DNA from: Armillaria gallica
Lineage: Eukaryota > Basidiomycota > Agaricomycetes > Agaricales > Physalacriaceae
Length of the DNA: 64,000 nt
Assembly (NCBI GenBank): GCA_037576215.1
Contig: JBANDB010000011.1
Location: 3,038,001 to 3,102,000, forward strand
Reading direction: 5' to 3'
The notes beneath the pieces are model-generated. The model was not told where the DNA came from. It saw only the letters and a list, made by a program, of their open reading frames with translations, and made no database searches. A program made the position numbers and the translations under genes. This document shows positions 12,145-22,934 of the stretch, piece after piece. The stretch's first letter is position 1. The number at the start of each line of letters is the position of its first letter.

Positions 12145-13384
12145 TACACCAATATAAGTACTGTACGATCTCGACCGTTAATTCATGCTTGTATGCTTCC
12201 GTAGCTTAGCGTAGCTTTACTTTAATGCTCATGAAAGTACAAATTAATCAACATGACTACTCAGAAAGATATTCTCCTCATCACGAATTACCGCTTATGT
12301 TGGAATGCTGACAACTCATCAGGAAGAACCGGGACTGACACATGACTTAAAATAACGACATTAGGAGAAAGATGATCAGGCCACTGCTTATATGAGTACG
12401 CTCGTACACACACCCAGTTTCATTCAAGTCCGACCCACCAGAACAGGATCGACATCAGAATAACAGAAGAGGGATTATGACAAGGCACAGGAGAAAAGGC
12501 AAAACTGTTTGCAGACACTTCCAGCAACCTCGGCCACAATTTTTGGATGTTTCCAGCAACCTTGGCCAATGTGCGGATACTTCCAGCAACCTCGGCCACA
12601 ATGTGTGGATAATTCCAGCAAGTAAAGGCACCCTGGGCAGATTCGAAGCAGGACAAGATATATGAATAGTGAGAAGAAACAGCGGTAGACATCGAGTCCA
12701 ATACAATGAAAAAAAGCAAAAGCAGTGGTTCCGAGAAGGTAAGAGTACCACGATTCAAAGCAGCACATCATGTAAATGTCTGCAGCAGTCATTACTGCCC
12801 CATAGATCCATACGGCTGGCTTTATTAGCCCTAAACAAAAACAAAAAGCATCATACTCTCACCACAGGAGCAACGTACCGACACCAGGTCACAACCTATG
12901 AGGATATACAAGGTACGCAGAGTGAACCAGCTTCAACGAGTGTACTGAACCTACCAAAAACAGATCTGGATGTCAAACCCCCTTATATAAGGAGGAAAAC
13001 CAAGGTTAATCGAATGAGTACAGGTCAAAAAGGGCCACGCCTGACCATGAAGGTCAGCTTACTTGCTTTTTGTGCCATACAACACAAACTGAAGAAAGTA
13101 TAGAAAGCGTTTATGTGCACACAAGCCACAACATGAGGAAAAAGTCTGGATATTGAAGAGCGAAGGTCCTGGGAGAAGGAAAGTCCTGCGGACCCGTCTG
13201 GCGGGGCATCTATTCGTGCATAGGCGGTAGACATATACATATGGTATGGCCGAGTGACATGGTGTACCGCTGCTGGAAAAAGTATCATAAGAACCTGAGT
13301 AGTCATTTTGAGATTCAGATCATCAAACTCTGATACTTATGCTCCACGTCCACCTGGGAGTAGCCACCCTTTTATATATGAATG
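12145..13384. other. Intergenic with a small minisatellite
   Basis: There is no recognisable gene. A frame at 12669-13103 (144 codons, plus strand) is Lys/Arg-rich with no family match by eye, and I do not call it. A tandem repeat at 12515-12620 is listed separately. Confidence 0.45.
12515..12620. repeat. Minisatellite, about four units
   Basis: Units share the core TTCCAGCAACCTCGGCCA followed by an AATGTGTGGATA-like tail, with period about 31-36 bp; the last unit is only the TTCCAGCA start. Units differ mostly by C/T and G/A changes. Confidence 0.8.
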
Positions 13385-14010
13385 GTTGACATATTTCGGG
13401 TTCTCGAATGTTGCTCAAACCCTCAACATTTGCAAGGATGCCATCAGCACATTCGATTTGCTCTCTTGGACTTCATACCAGTGATATGCAAACCTGCAAT
13501 ACTTAGGTATGCTGAGTTGCTTGGCGAGCAGGAGAAGCTCAACATCAAAGACACAAGTCAGTAGGCGCTGGTGAGGAAACATTTGCTGCGACAGGGAGCA
13601 CGATAACAGCTTGAACCCACATCAAGCATTGCGGATGCGTCTGACATGATGGTGCGCAGCCTATACACGAGGATGTTCCAGAGCAGCGAATGCTGATGAA
13701 AAACCCAAGTCATGAGAAAGGAGAAGGTAGTAATAGATGTGCACGCACCTTCAAAACTGCATCCGTCCTGACAAGATGTACACAATTCCCGATGACCCTC
13801 CTCCCTTCCCCTCACCACAGGCCATTGCAATATCGTATGTGGCGTGCCAGAGGAGCTCCAAGTTGTTGAACTGGCTTGCTACGTCTGCATCGACTGTCAG
13901 GAGCCGCTTACCTTTCGCATAGAGTATCCCATGATGCACTGTACTGCCCTCGCCCAGGTCGTTCTCCAGAGTCACCACGCAGATATCATATATCGGACAT
14001 CCCCGTGAGG
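13385..14010 (-). pseudogene. ALG5: ALG5-like dolichyl-phosphate beta-glucosyltransferase, decayed
   Basis: ALG5 is an ER-membrane enzyme that makes dolichyl-phosphate glucose for N-glycan assembly. On the minus strand, 13990 to 13780 reads DICVVTLENDLGEGS, HHGILYAKGKRLLTVDAD and FNNLELLW, matching the family pattern DIRVVTLE.NLGKGGAV.HG, MVDADGAS and F.DLELLW. From 13625 to 13400 another frame reads CGFKLLSCSLSQQMFP and FDVELLLLAKQLSIP, then a WYEV..SKSNV segment, the family C-terminus. The parts lie in different frames with stops (TGA after MLRV) and altered key residues (DVA for DGA, DIC for DIR). It is therefore a pseudogene. N-terminal exons at 14010-14900 were not recognised. This is the only housekeeping gene remnant in the window. 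Confidence 0.75.
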
Positions 14011-15171
14011 CTGGAAGACATGGCAGCAGTAAAACCATTGACACGCAGTGCCTGAAAGCAGACTGGTGAGGATTAGCCTCGCATGTACGGCTGCAGGTGT
14101 TCGCACACATTCTCAACGTCGTGTGAAAAACCTTAGGAAAAGAGTCAGTCGTTGGGCAAAAATAAATAAAAATAAAAAATAAAGAAAGAAGTGTACCCCA
14201 TCAGCGAGACATTTCGAACGACCCCTCGGCTCATGGATAGGTCCCACTATCCAGCCCTTGACAAAATCCAACTGCTGCGCGTTGACGACATTGGTCAGAA
14301 TACTGTGGAACGGGATCAGTCCTCATACAACAAGAAGTAGGTGAAATCTTGACCTTATAGTAATATGGCACTCCGACTGGTTAGCGGTGGCCTATTTCGG
14401 GCAGGGACGGAACAGTAGGGAGTTGAACACATTCGGGAAATTGTAGTGGAATCAGTGAGCAGGGCCTCGGCGTGCAGCGGGGTCTGGCATGGCACCTGTC
14501 CATGGTGAGGACATATGGGCAAGGAGAGTATTAGCATTGGCAAAAGAGTGCCGGTGACCGCAGGGCAGGGAGGCGAATCTGTGTGGGAGCGAGGATTTCA
14601 TCGGCTGAGTTCAGCAGTTCAAACATCAATCTGATAGAACTCATCAGCCGTAAGAAAATATGAACGCTGTAGCATACGCACTCAGCATCAAGTACCACAA
14701 ATGAGAAGATACAACAGCTACTGTCGGCAAAGATGTCGAAGGCCTCAGTACCTGACGGCATTTTCTGGATGGCCGGCACGCGTTGTGCAGGCGGCCGAGA
14801 TGGACGACGAGCAGTCAGAATGGGAGAGAACAGGGATGGAGCAGGAAAACTGGGTTGATTGACCATCTCCGCTGATACAGCTCAGGTAAATAGAAGTGAA
14901 CTACTCCTACCAACCTCGATGGCTCATTGTAAAAAGTAGTGACATTATAAGCAGACCTCGACAACAAGCGGGCTGGATCATCATCGAAACACACGAAAGT
15001 GGATTGAGCACAGCCCCATGTTTGCATGTATATACAATTGGCAGACGAAAGGAAAGCCGTTCAAAGGATCGCTGGATTGAGCACAGCCACAAGTTGACAC
15101 TTAATTGCATCTGGCAGATGACAGAAAAGGAAATATTAAAACAGTGGGTTGACCTTGCTTTTCAGCAAGGT
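14011..15171. other. Intergenic, possible ALG5 upstream remnants
   Basis: Several short minus-strand frames (for example an ATG at 14866 with a Pro/Ser-rich start) resemble broken exons, but I could not match them to ALG5 or another family. Plus-strand frames appear to be chance. Confidence 0.35.
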
Positions 15172-16085
15172 AATAGTATGGTGACCCCATCAACATTCAG
15201 CCAAAAAAAGGTGGATGGATCAAAAGAAAAAAAAAATGCATTAAAATCCACTTTTTCTTAAAAATCCTGCTCATTTCTCAATGGATTGAGCTAATATTAA
15301 AGAGAGGACCTTGCCCAGTATTGTTCTTGATGTCTGTAAGGTTATTTCATTGAAATACGACCAGAAATGGATGGATGCGTCAAAATTGGTTTGGATGTAG
15401 TGGCAGTGCAGAATGGCATCAATAATATCAGTCTATTTTCAGACTAAATAGGGGTTTAGGCTTATTGGAGCATCCTCTGGGTGGTTTGTGCACCAGGGGA
15501 TGGTACTATTATATACTCAAATATAAATAACATAAAAGTAAACGATCTGGTGAAATATGAGAGCCTTGGGGAGTGGTTAAAAAGGCTAAAATAGTGAAAA
15601 ATAGTGAAAATAAGCAGAAAATCCACATTTGGGGTGGTTTCTGGGTACTGGATGGGCCAGGGGATGGTATTAGTATATGCCTAAAGATAAATAACACAAA
15701 AGCAAAGTCTCTGATAAAGTATGTGGGCTCTGTGGAGTGGGTGAAAAGGGTAAAATAGTGAAAAATAGTGAAAATAAGCAGAAAATTCGCTTTTTATGGT
15801 GCTACATGCATCGGATCGCTTCAGGGACTTCACCATTCAATTTCTACATTATGAAAACTTTAAAATGCATCCTTATTAGTTATATATGAGTACCAGAACA
15901 CTGTGAAAAATAGAGAATTGAGGGGTAAATACGCATTATTTTGTTTTATAAGCATCGGATTGCACAGGGAGTGATACCATTCAATTCCTTGACCTTGAAA
16001 ACCCCTAAACTACTCTAGGTTTCATTTGTGGGGTCTCAGTATTGATCATAATAATGATATAACAGTTTAGGTGGGGCACATATGA
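15172..16085 (+). repeat. Foldback left arm
   Basis: Inverted repeat of about 914 bp, AT-rich and non-coding. It also contains an internal near-duplicate (GTGAAAAATAGTGAAAATAA at about 15593 and 15757). Confidence 0.75.
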
Positions 16086-16451
16086 ATACACATGTTTCTG
16101 AGCCTCGGAAATTTTTGAAGTTGATGCTAATGGATTCCTTGACCTTAAAAACTCCTAGAACACCCCAGGAGCACATTACAAACCTGTGAAATCTATGGTA
16201 AAAAGGGTGATAGTGAAAATCTCTGAAATGCCATATAGCTCATATTTCTGAGTGTTAGGGAAGGTAATTCTGATATAGAATACATGATATACATTGTATA
16301 ATAGTGGGTACAAAAGACTAGGATGATCCTAAATGTATTGGCAGAGATATAAGGTGATTTTTCTGAGAAAAAGGAGGAGCATCACCCTGATTTTGATATT
16401 CTGTTCATCCTATGGCCTGGGGACTATCAGATTCGGATTCCTGGACTCAAA

Positions 16452-17145
16452 AAATGGTAAGAATTATGTGCCTCTCCTAAACTGTAATATCATTATTATG
16501 ATCAATACTGAGATCCCACAAATGAAACCTAGAGTTGTTTGGAGGTTTTTAAGGTCAAGGAATTCAATGGTGACACTCCCAGAGCAATCTGACATCTAGA
16601 AAACAAAATAATGCGTATTTTACCCACAATTTCTTATTTTTCACAGCATTCTGGTGATCATATATAACTATTGAGGATGTATTCTAAGGTTTTCATAGTG
16701 TAAAAATTGAATGGTGAGGTCCCTGAAGTTATCCAATGCACGCAGCACCATTAAAAGTGAATATACACCTTCATCCCCTCCATCCCTAGCTATTCAGGGC
16801 CCCACATATACTGCAGAGAAGTTTTTTAAGTGTTTTAAAGGTCAGGGAGTTCATTGGTAAAGTCTCCCAGCTGATCTGATGCATGTAGCACACTCCAAAA
16901 GCGAATAATCCTTTTTTTACACCCTTTTTCACTATATTACCTCTTTGAAACACTCCCCAAGGCCCCCATACTTCACCAGATGGTTTGCTTTTATGTTATT
17001 TATATTTAGGCATATATTAGTACTATCCCCTGGCCCACCAACCACCCAGAGGATGCTCAAATAAGCCTAAACCCCTATTTAGTCTGAAAATAGACTGATA
17101 TTATTGATGCCATTCTGCACTGCCACTACATCCAAACCAATTTCA
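16452..17145 (-). repeat. Foldback right arm, inner part
   Basis: Reverse complement of the inner three quarters of the left arm. It stops at ..CCAAACCAATTTCA, exactly where the Ngaro element begins. Confidence 0.75.
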
Positions 17146-17556
17146 TCGGGTTTAAAGAATTTTATTTACACAAGTCTAATTGGTATGAGATCTCTTTTTT
17201 CGGATCTTCCTCCTTTCCTCACGCCTCCTCGCAGGCGTCGGCCACTCCGTTGTGTGTAATGTCCCATATTCAGCATATGCGGTCTCAGCCTCCCCACGGG
17301 AGCCTCCCTCCAGGAGTCTCAGCTGTCTCACCAGTGAGTACGCACCACAGTTCTTGGGTACACGGGGTCTAACGGGCTTGTAGCTTTCCTCCCCATGTCT
17401 ATCTTTCATTGGACTATATGTACCTTGGTGGTCTTAGCATGAACACTTGTCACTCTCGCTGAACCACCAGGTACGCTCCTTTCTGTTTTATATTTCTCTT
17501 TCATTGGTAGCTTACTTTTGCTCTCGTTGCACCGACAGAGCACAGTGTTTTCACGC
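17146..17556 (+). repeat. Ngaro repeat A1
   Basis: 411 bp from TCGGGTTTAAAGAATTT to GTGTTTTCACGC, about 97 percent identical by eye to A2; it probably holds the promoter. Several differences are C/T or G/A. Confidence 0.9.
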
Positions 17557-17609
17557 TTTCTAATAAATGAGTTTATTCCATCATCTATCAGACTCAACTG
17601 AACCTAACT

Positions 17610-18971
17610 ATGTCCTCTGGTCCTGATGCCTCCAATCAATCAATTCAAAACTCATCAATCTCTGGCAACTCGACTCAGCCAACAGCCACTGCAGGGAGTG
17701 GTAGACGCTCCCAAAGCCCTGACGGATCGCCTGCTCCACCGGACGCTCCCCAGGCCCAAGTCACAATCCAATGCAACGCTATTGTCGAGACTTACTGAAT
17801 GGGCATCAATCCTTCGAAGCTGGACATCCTCGCCCAGATCATTTGAGTACTCACCGAGTTCTTCAATGCCCGACCTGGACATGATGCTGATTTTGACAAC
17901 GCCCTTCGAGTCTACGTCGAGATGCTCAATAATTACGAGAATGAACAGTGTATCCTCCACTGAGAAGGAAAAAATCAAGTGTGTGCAAGAGTTAGGAATG
18001 CAACGGAAGAGGGTAGACCCAGACGACCCCGAGCTGCTGATTTCCATGAAGAAGAGGCCATTGGAGGAGTTGGAGAAGGAGACGAGTCCAAGCATGAAGA
18101 AGATTCAGATGATGGAGAAGATGATGGAGCAGACAACAAAGATGAATCAAGGCCTGCAAAATGACCACGTATTGACGAGTCACAGTTCCCATGGCAGCCT
18201 ATCAGAGAGATTGGTCGAGCCCTCCTCCATCCGGATTTGCGATGCAACCTCGAGCTTGTCGAGAATTACACACTCGACCTCAAAGCTGCCAGACACAGTC
18301 TCACCAATTCTCCCGAGTGTCCTGAGTTCCCAGAGGAGCAATGGCTTGCTCTTCTGTCAGGAAAAGCAGTCAATCTCGACACCGTCTTCACCGCTGATCA
18401 TTCGACCTCAATTAATGAAGTACAGACTCACGAAATATCTGAGGGGATTGCTATCCGTCTCTCAGAGAACCTGTCCAACCCCACCGAGGCGAAAAGAGTC
18501 ATTAAGAATGCGGACGAGTGGACTACTACCTGGCACACGTACAGCCAAGCCGTCCTCGTTGCTTTCCCACATTGGTATCGCGAACTCACCCTCTACCAAC
18601 AGTATGTGTCTTCACTCTTCCGGACGACTGCCATCCCCCTCCACTGCCACATCTTTGTCCTCAACTGAGCAATCAGAAACAGAGTGGGAAGATGCCGCAA
18701 CATCCTCCTCTCGGAAACCGAGAAATTTTGAGACCTTGAACGGTCACATATCTCGCCTGTTGGTATGGCGTACCAGGAATTCAAAGAAGGTTGATCCGAC
18801 TCCAAGTTCAAACGAAAAAATGGAGATCGTTCCCGGAGTCTCAACGCTTGCAGACAATGGAATGTGGGGGTGTGCCCATCCTCAGATGGGAAGTGTCAAT
18901 ACAGGCACATTTGCTCAAAGTGCAAGGGAGGACACCCAGTCTCTGCTTGCACTTGAAGAGTCAGAGAGTAG
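17610..18971 (+). pseudogene. Ngaro gag-like protein with eight TGA codons
   Basis: The frame from ATG 17610 to TAG 18969-18971 encodes an RNA-binding structural protein of about 450 residues. Its C-terminus has a Cys/His cluster (CRQWNVGVC..KCQYRHIC, then CSKCKGGHPVSAC), typical of the nucleocapsid end of basidiomycete DIRS-like elements. An acidic, Arg-rich linker lies in the middle. Eight in-frame stops interrupt it and all are TGA (for example ETY*MG, AII*VLTEFF, PAK*PRIDE, ACT*RVRE); arginine fits each place. The longer open frame overlapping this stretch in another phase is a by-product. Confidence 0.8.
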
Positions 18972-18999
18972 GGGGGAGGGGTTAGAAGGGAGGGGTAGG

Positions 19000-20847
19000 T
19001 TTGAGAGGGAGAGTAAAGGAGGAGACTGGGAAGAGGGAGACATAGGGTTCGCACCTAAGTACAAACGAGGGTTTGTTTTTTCGGCGGCGGATACCAGGAG
19101 GAGTCGGGCCGCCGGTTGCATGGAATTCGAATTGCTGGTGCCTCAGCCTCTGGAGAAGGAATCTGAGAACGTGGAGGCAGTTAGAACGATCAAAGATCAT
19201 CCTCACCTGTTCAAAATCACAACGCCAATTAAAGTCGACGTCCTCCAAGATTGCCTCACCACTCATCCAAATCCAGAATTCATCAGCTCAGTCATCACCA
19301 CGCTCAAGGAAGGATTCTGGCCCTGGGCTGACATGCACCATGACACAGATTTTCCCACTACTTGGGACAATTCTAGGATGAGTCCGCAGTCAAGCATGGA
19401 ACGAGATTTCATAGCCAAGTACAGAGACAAAGAAATTGCTGCAGGACATTTCTCCGAGCCTTTTGGATCTGAATTACTACCTGGAATGTACAGCACCCCG
19501 GTACATGCGGTTCCAAAGCCCCACTCCGATGATTTCCGCATGGTATCCAATATGTCCGCCGGTCCATACACACCAAACTGGATGATCCTCCATTCAGACA
19601 TAGCAGGATCTCGTCTCGATGGTCTCCACACGTTGTTCTCTGCTATCCTGCGCTTCAGACGTAAATCTCATGAAAATGCACACAAAGTTCTCGTGGTTTT
19701 CAAGTCCGACGTATCTAAGGCTTACAGACTCTGTCCGATGCACCCACTATGGCAACTGAAGCAAGTCGTGACAACCGGATACCTCACCAGTGAGCAGAAA
19801 GCTGCTGGCGAGGTTGAAGTCTTGGTCTGCATGGTTGACTCCAACAATAATTTCGGTGGAAGGGGCTCTGGGCATGTCTGGTACAGTGTCAATGGGTTAA
19901 TAACCTGGGTAGCAATCAATGTGGAGAAGATAGAAGATCTGGGGTGCTATGTTGATGACGACTTTGGTTTTGACGAATGGGGCAAACTGGAATATTACCA
20001 ACCATACGGCACCTTCTACCCGACGAGGCAGATGAAGTTGCTGAAGTTATGGGACCATCTGGGTGTACCACACAGCAAACCGAAACAGCTTTTCGGTCTG
20101 CAACTCGTCATCATCGGTTTTGAAGTTGACCCCAATGCGATGACTGCAACTATGCCTGAAGAATCAAAATCCAAACTCGTGTTAGCCATCCAACATTTCA
20201 CCTCATCCAACCATCGCAACCTGCAGGAGTTCCAGCAAATTGCAGGCTGGTCGAACTGGGCTTTCAATGTCTTCCCCCTGCTGAAACCAGGGTTGTGCAA
20301 CATCTATGTGAAGATGAAGGGCAAGACGAATCCGTTTGCGGGGATCGCACTCAACAATGCTGTTAAGGATGACCTCACCTGGCTTGCTGACCATGTCGAG
20401 AACTCGAGCGGGATCTGCTGCTTCGATGCCGTTGACTGGGACCCAATAATAGATGCCACTGTCACGATCCTTTGCGACACGTGTCTAGACGGAATGGGAT
20501 TTTGGATCCCACGAATTGCATGTGGGTTCGTTTGCCCCACACCCAATCTACCTGAGGGTGATGAGGTTATTTTCTTCTTTGAGGCCTTGTGTGTCTGTGC
20601 TGCAATCCATTGGGTCACTGACACCTTGTCCCCTGAACTGAGGAAGCACATAACGATTCTCACAGACAATACAAACACCGTCGACATATTCAATTCACTC
20701 CGAGCTTCACCGACTTACAATCCCATCCTAAAGTCCTCCGTCGACGTGATGATCAGCCACGGCATTGACCTATGAGTGCTTCACATTCCGGGTTCTGAAA
20801 ACGACGTCACGGACACTTTGTTGCGTTCACAGTTTTCCAGAGCTTGA
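19000..20847 (+). pseudogene. Ngaro reverse transcriptase-RNase H
   Basis: RT motif A reads SDVSKAYRLCPMHPLWQLKQ (near 19708), motif B FGGRGSGHVWYS (near 19852), motif C CYVDDDFGFD (near 19947). RNase H acidic positions follow: ILCDTCLDGMGFW (near 20467), FFFEALCVCAAIHW (near 20575) and ILTDNTNTVDIFN (near 20656). The frame is open far upstream of 19000 because it overlaps gag by chance, so the start is uncertain. TGA codons at 20773 and 20845 interrupt its tail (GIDL*VLHIPGSEND, FSRA*GLVPRL); both read as Arg in related contexts. The product would copy element RNA into DNA. Confidence 0.85.
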
Positions 20848-21911
20848 GGATTGGTGCCTCGCTTAATCATTCTACCTTTTCGACCCCCTCACGACATGCT
20901 GGGGGCAACTGGATGTTGATTGATGTTACTCCAGGGTCTCGACAAAGGCCTCGTGAACCTTGGACCCTGAAGAAATTATATCACGAGCGATGCCTTGCTC
21001 TAGGCTCTGCAATCGACACTGCTACTCTCAGCCTGTACAATTCTGCTTTAAACTCTTACATCACCTTCTGCAAAATCCACGATTTCCCTGTCAAACCCAC
21101 TGTTGATACGATGAGCTACTTCGTCATGTTCATGTCTGCCCATATCAAGCCAGATTCCGTATCCTCATACCTCTCTGGAATTTGCAACCGGCTGGAGAAC
21201 TTCTTTCCCGATATCCAAGAGGTGAGGAACTCACCGATGGTCAGTCGTACCCTGAAAGGTTGCAAGAGGCTCAAGGGATTGGCAGTTAAGCGGAAATCCC
21301 CACTCTCACGTGACAACATACGCCACGCAATTAAAGCCCTTGGCCACTCTTCTGATTACGATGACTGTCTGTTCCTTGTGCTACTTGTCACCGGCTTCAA
21401 TGGACTCCTATGCCTCACTGAACTGAGCATGCCCGACTCGAAGAAAACACGAAACTGGAGAAAGATCGTCTGGAGAACGAGCGTGGAATGGTTGGCTGAA
21501 GGATATGCATTCTTCTTGCCAGCGCATAAGGCCGACACCGCTTTTGAGGGCAACAAAGTTATCATCCCAACTGACGAAGACCCCACCTTCAATCCTCTCC
21601 CAATTTTCCACCGATATCTCACGCGACGCGATGCACAACACCTTGTACATCCAGCCTTATGGGTCACAGCATCGGGTTCAGTACCGACATGCACCTGGTT
21701 CATGAAGAGGCTCCGACAACTCTTCCCTGACAGGAGAATAGCTGGCCAATCCATGCGAGCAGGAGGCACAACAGACCTCGCCGAGCAAGGTGTGCTCCCC
21801 TACCTGATACAGGCTCGTGGTCGGTGGTCCTCTTCAGCATTCAAAATATACATTCGGAAAAATCCAGTTATCCTCCAAGTGATGATCGACACAAGAGCTC
21901 CCTCCATCTAG
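20844..21911 (+). CDS. Ngaro tyrosine recombinase, catalytic Arg replaced by Cys
   Basis: An open frame of 355 codons overlaps the RT tail in another phase. The N-terminal helical domain (about residues 60-150) is followed by a catalytic domain ending QSMRAGGTTDLAEQGV, IQARGRWSSSAFKIYIRK; the second Arg, the GRW element and the Tyr nucleophile are present. The first catalytic Arg, expected in a TGxxGLLRLTEL-like box, is Cys (GFNGLLCLTELS, TGC at 21411-21413), a CGC-to-TGC change. The enzyme would integrate circular cDNA; this copy is probably inactive although the frame is intact. The start codon choice is arbitrary because of the overlap. Confidence 0.85.
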   Translation: MRIGASLNHSTFSTPSRHAGGNWMLIDVTPGSRQRPREPWTLKKLYHERCLALGSAIDTATLSLYNSALNSYITFCKIHDFPVKPTVDTMSYFVMFMSAHIKPDSVSSYLSGICNRLENFFPDIQEVRNSPMVSRTLKGCKRLKGLAVKRKSPLSRDNIRHAIKALGHSSDYDDCLFLVLLVTGFNGLLCLTELSMPDSKKTRNWRKIVWRTSVEWLAEGYAFFLPAHKADTAFEGNKVIIPTDEDPTFNPLPIFHRYLTRRDAQHLVHPALWVTASGSVPTCTWFMKRLRQLFPDRRIAGQSMRAGGTTDLAEQGVLPYLIQARGRWSSSAFKIYIRKNPVILQVMIDTRAPSI

Positions 21912-21962
21912 CCATACTACCATGTCTATTCCTCCATGCACTTCACAGTTCTATTACCTATT

Positions 21963-22068
21963 AGCGCTCATACACGCGGTATCTGGATGACTCAATTTGA
22001 CTTGTGCCCATGGGGCATTTTTTGGGTAAACTTGTACGATTTTGGTCAAACACTCGTCGACCAATTAG
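21963..22068 (+). repeat. Ngaro repeat B1
   Basis: 106 bp, AGCGCTCATACACGCGG to CTCGTCGACCAATTAG, abutting A2 directly. Matches B2. Confidence 0.9.
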
Positions 22069-22479
22069 TCGGGTTTAAAGAATTTTATTTACACAAGTCT
22101 AATTGGTATGAGATCTCTTTTTTCGGATCTTCCTCCTTTCCTCACGCCTCCTCGCAGGTGTCGGCCGCTCCATTGTGTGTAATGTCCCATATTCAGCATA
22201 TGCGGTCTCAGCCTCCCCACGGGAGCCTCCCCCCGGGAGTCTCAGCCGTCTCACCAGTGAGTACGCACCACAGTTCTTGGGTACACGGGGTCTAACGGGC
22301 TTGTAGCTTTCCTCCCCATGTTTATCTTTCATTGGACTATATGTACCTTGGTGGTCTCAGCATGAACACTTGTCGCTCTCACTGAATCACCAGGTACGCT
22401 CCTTTCTGTTTTATATTTCTCTTTCATTGGTAGCTTACTTTTGCTCTCGTTGCACTGACAGAGCACAGTGTTTTCACGC
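22069..22479 (+). repeat. Ngaro repeat A2
   Basis: 411-bp match to A1. It is followed by 140 bp of unique sequence before B2. Confidence 0.9.
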
Positions 22480-22619
22480 CCACCCTGGACAATTATGGAC
22501 ATTATTATAACAGACTACATTGACGACATCATTGTATTGGACTACACGGACCTACATACATACTTGGACTCACAGACATTCATATTTTACTACCTCATGT
22601 ACCATAATGTCTCCCTCCC

Positions 22620-22725
22620 AGTGCTCATACATGCGGCGTCTGGATGACTCAATTTGACTTGTGCCCATAGGGCATTTTTTGGGTAAACTCATACAATTTT
22701 AGTTGGACACTCGTCGACCAATTAG
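22620..22725 (+). repeat. Ngaro repeat B2 (right end of element)
   Basis: 106-bp match to B1, ending CTCGTCGACCAATTAG at the junction with the foldback arm. Confidence 0.9.
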
Positions 22726-22934
22726 ATGCATCCATCTAATTTTAGCTGCATTTCAATGAAATAACCTTACAGACATAAAGAATAGTACAGGGCAAGGTTC
22801 TCTCTTTAATATTAGCCCAATCCATTAAGAAATGAGCCAGAAATTTGAGAAAAAGCAGATTTTTAATGCATCTTTTTTTCTTTTGATCCATCCAGCCTTT
22901 TTCGGCTGAATATTGATGGAGTCACTATACTATT
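22726..22934 (-). repeat. Foldback right arm, outer part
   Basis: Continues the right arm with ATGCATCCATC..CATTTCAATGAAATAACC. Joining 17145 to 22726 gives a gap-free alignment to the left arm across the junction, which fixes the Ngaro ends to the base. Confidence 0.8.

Larger units (their letters stand above)
17146..22725 (+). mobile_element. Ngaro/DIRS-type tyrosine-recombinase retrotransposon, complete
   Basis: A 5,580-bp element with gag-like, RT-RNase H and tyrosine recombinase frames in that order. It has the split direct-repeat layout A1-ORFs-B1-A2-B2: A1 17146-17556 and A2 22069-22479 (411 bp each), B1 21963-22068 and B2 22620-22725 (106 bp each). It has no LTR integrase and no target duplication, as expected when integration goes through a circle and a tyrosine recombinase. 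All three ORFs carry point damage, so this copy is probably dead. Confidence 0.9.
15172..22934. mobile_element. Long foldback (inverted-repeat) element, split by an Ngaro insertion
   Basis: The left arm (15172 to about 16085) is the imperfect reverse complement of the right arm, which is in two pieces: about 16452-17145 and 22726-22934. Examples are CATCCAAACCAATTT and TCTCAGTATTGATCATAATA on the reverse strand of the left arm, found directly in the right arm. Outer ends are ATAGTATGGTGACCCCATCA and TGATGGAGTCACTATACTAT. No transposase is present; the loop of about 370 bp has only short frames. Excluding the Ngaro element the foldback is about 2.2 kb. Its superfamily is unknown; the left flank is TA, but a TA duplication on both sides is not clear. 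Confidence 0.8.

Noticed and set aside
12669..13103. 144-codon plus-strand frame
   Set aside because: No recognisable motif, no intron support and no copy elsewhere in the window.
17626..19000. N-terminal 450 codons of the long open frame running to 20775
   Set aside because: This stretch overlaps the real gag frame (17610-18971, with its zinc cluster) in another phase and has no recognisable domain. Only the part from about 19000 is RT.
17176..22332. A 77-codon minus-strand frame present in both Ngaro A repeats
   Set aside because: It is conserved only because the two repeats are near-identical, and it has no family match. Treated as chance.
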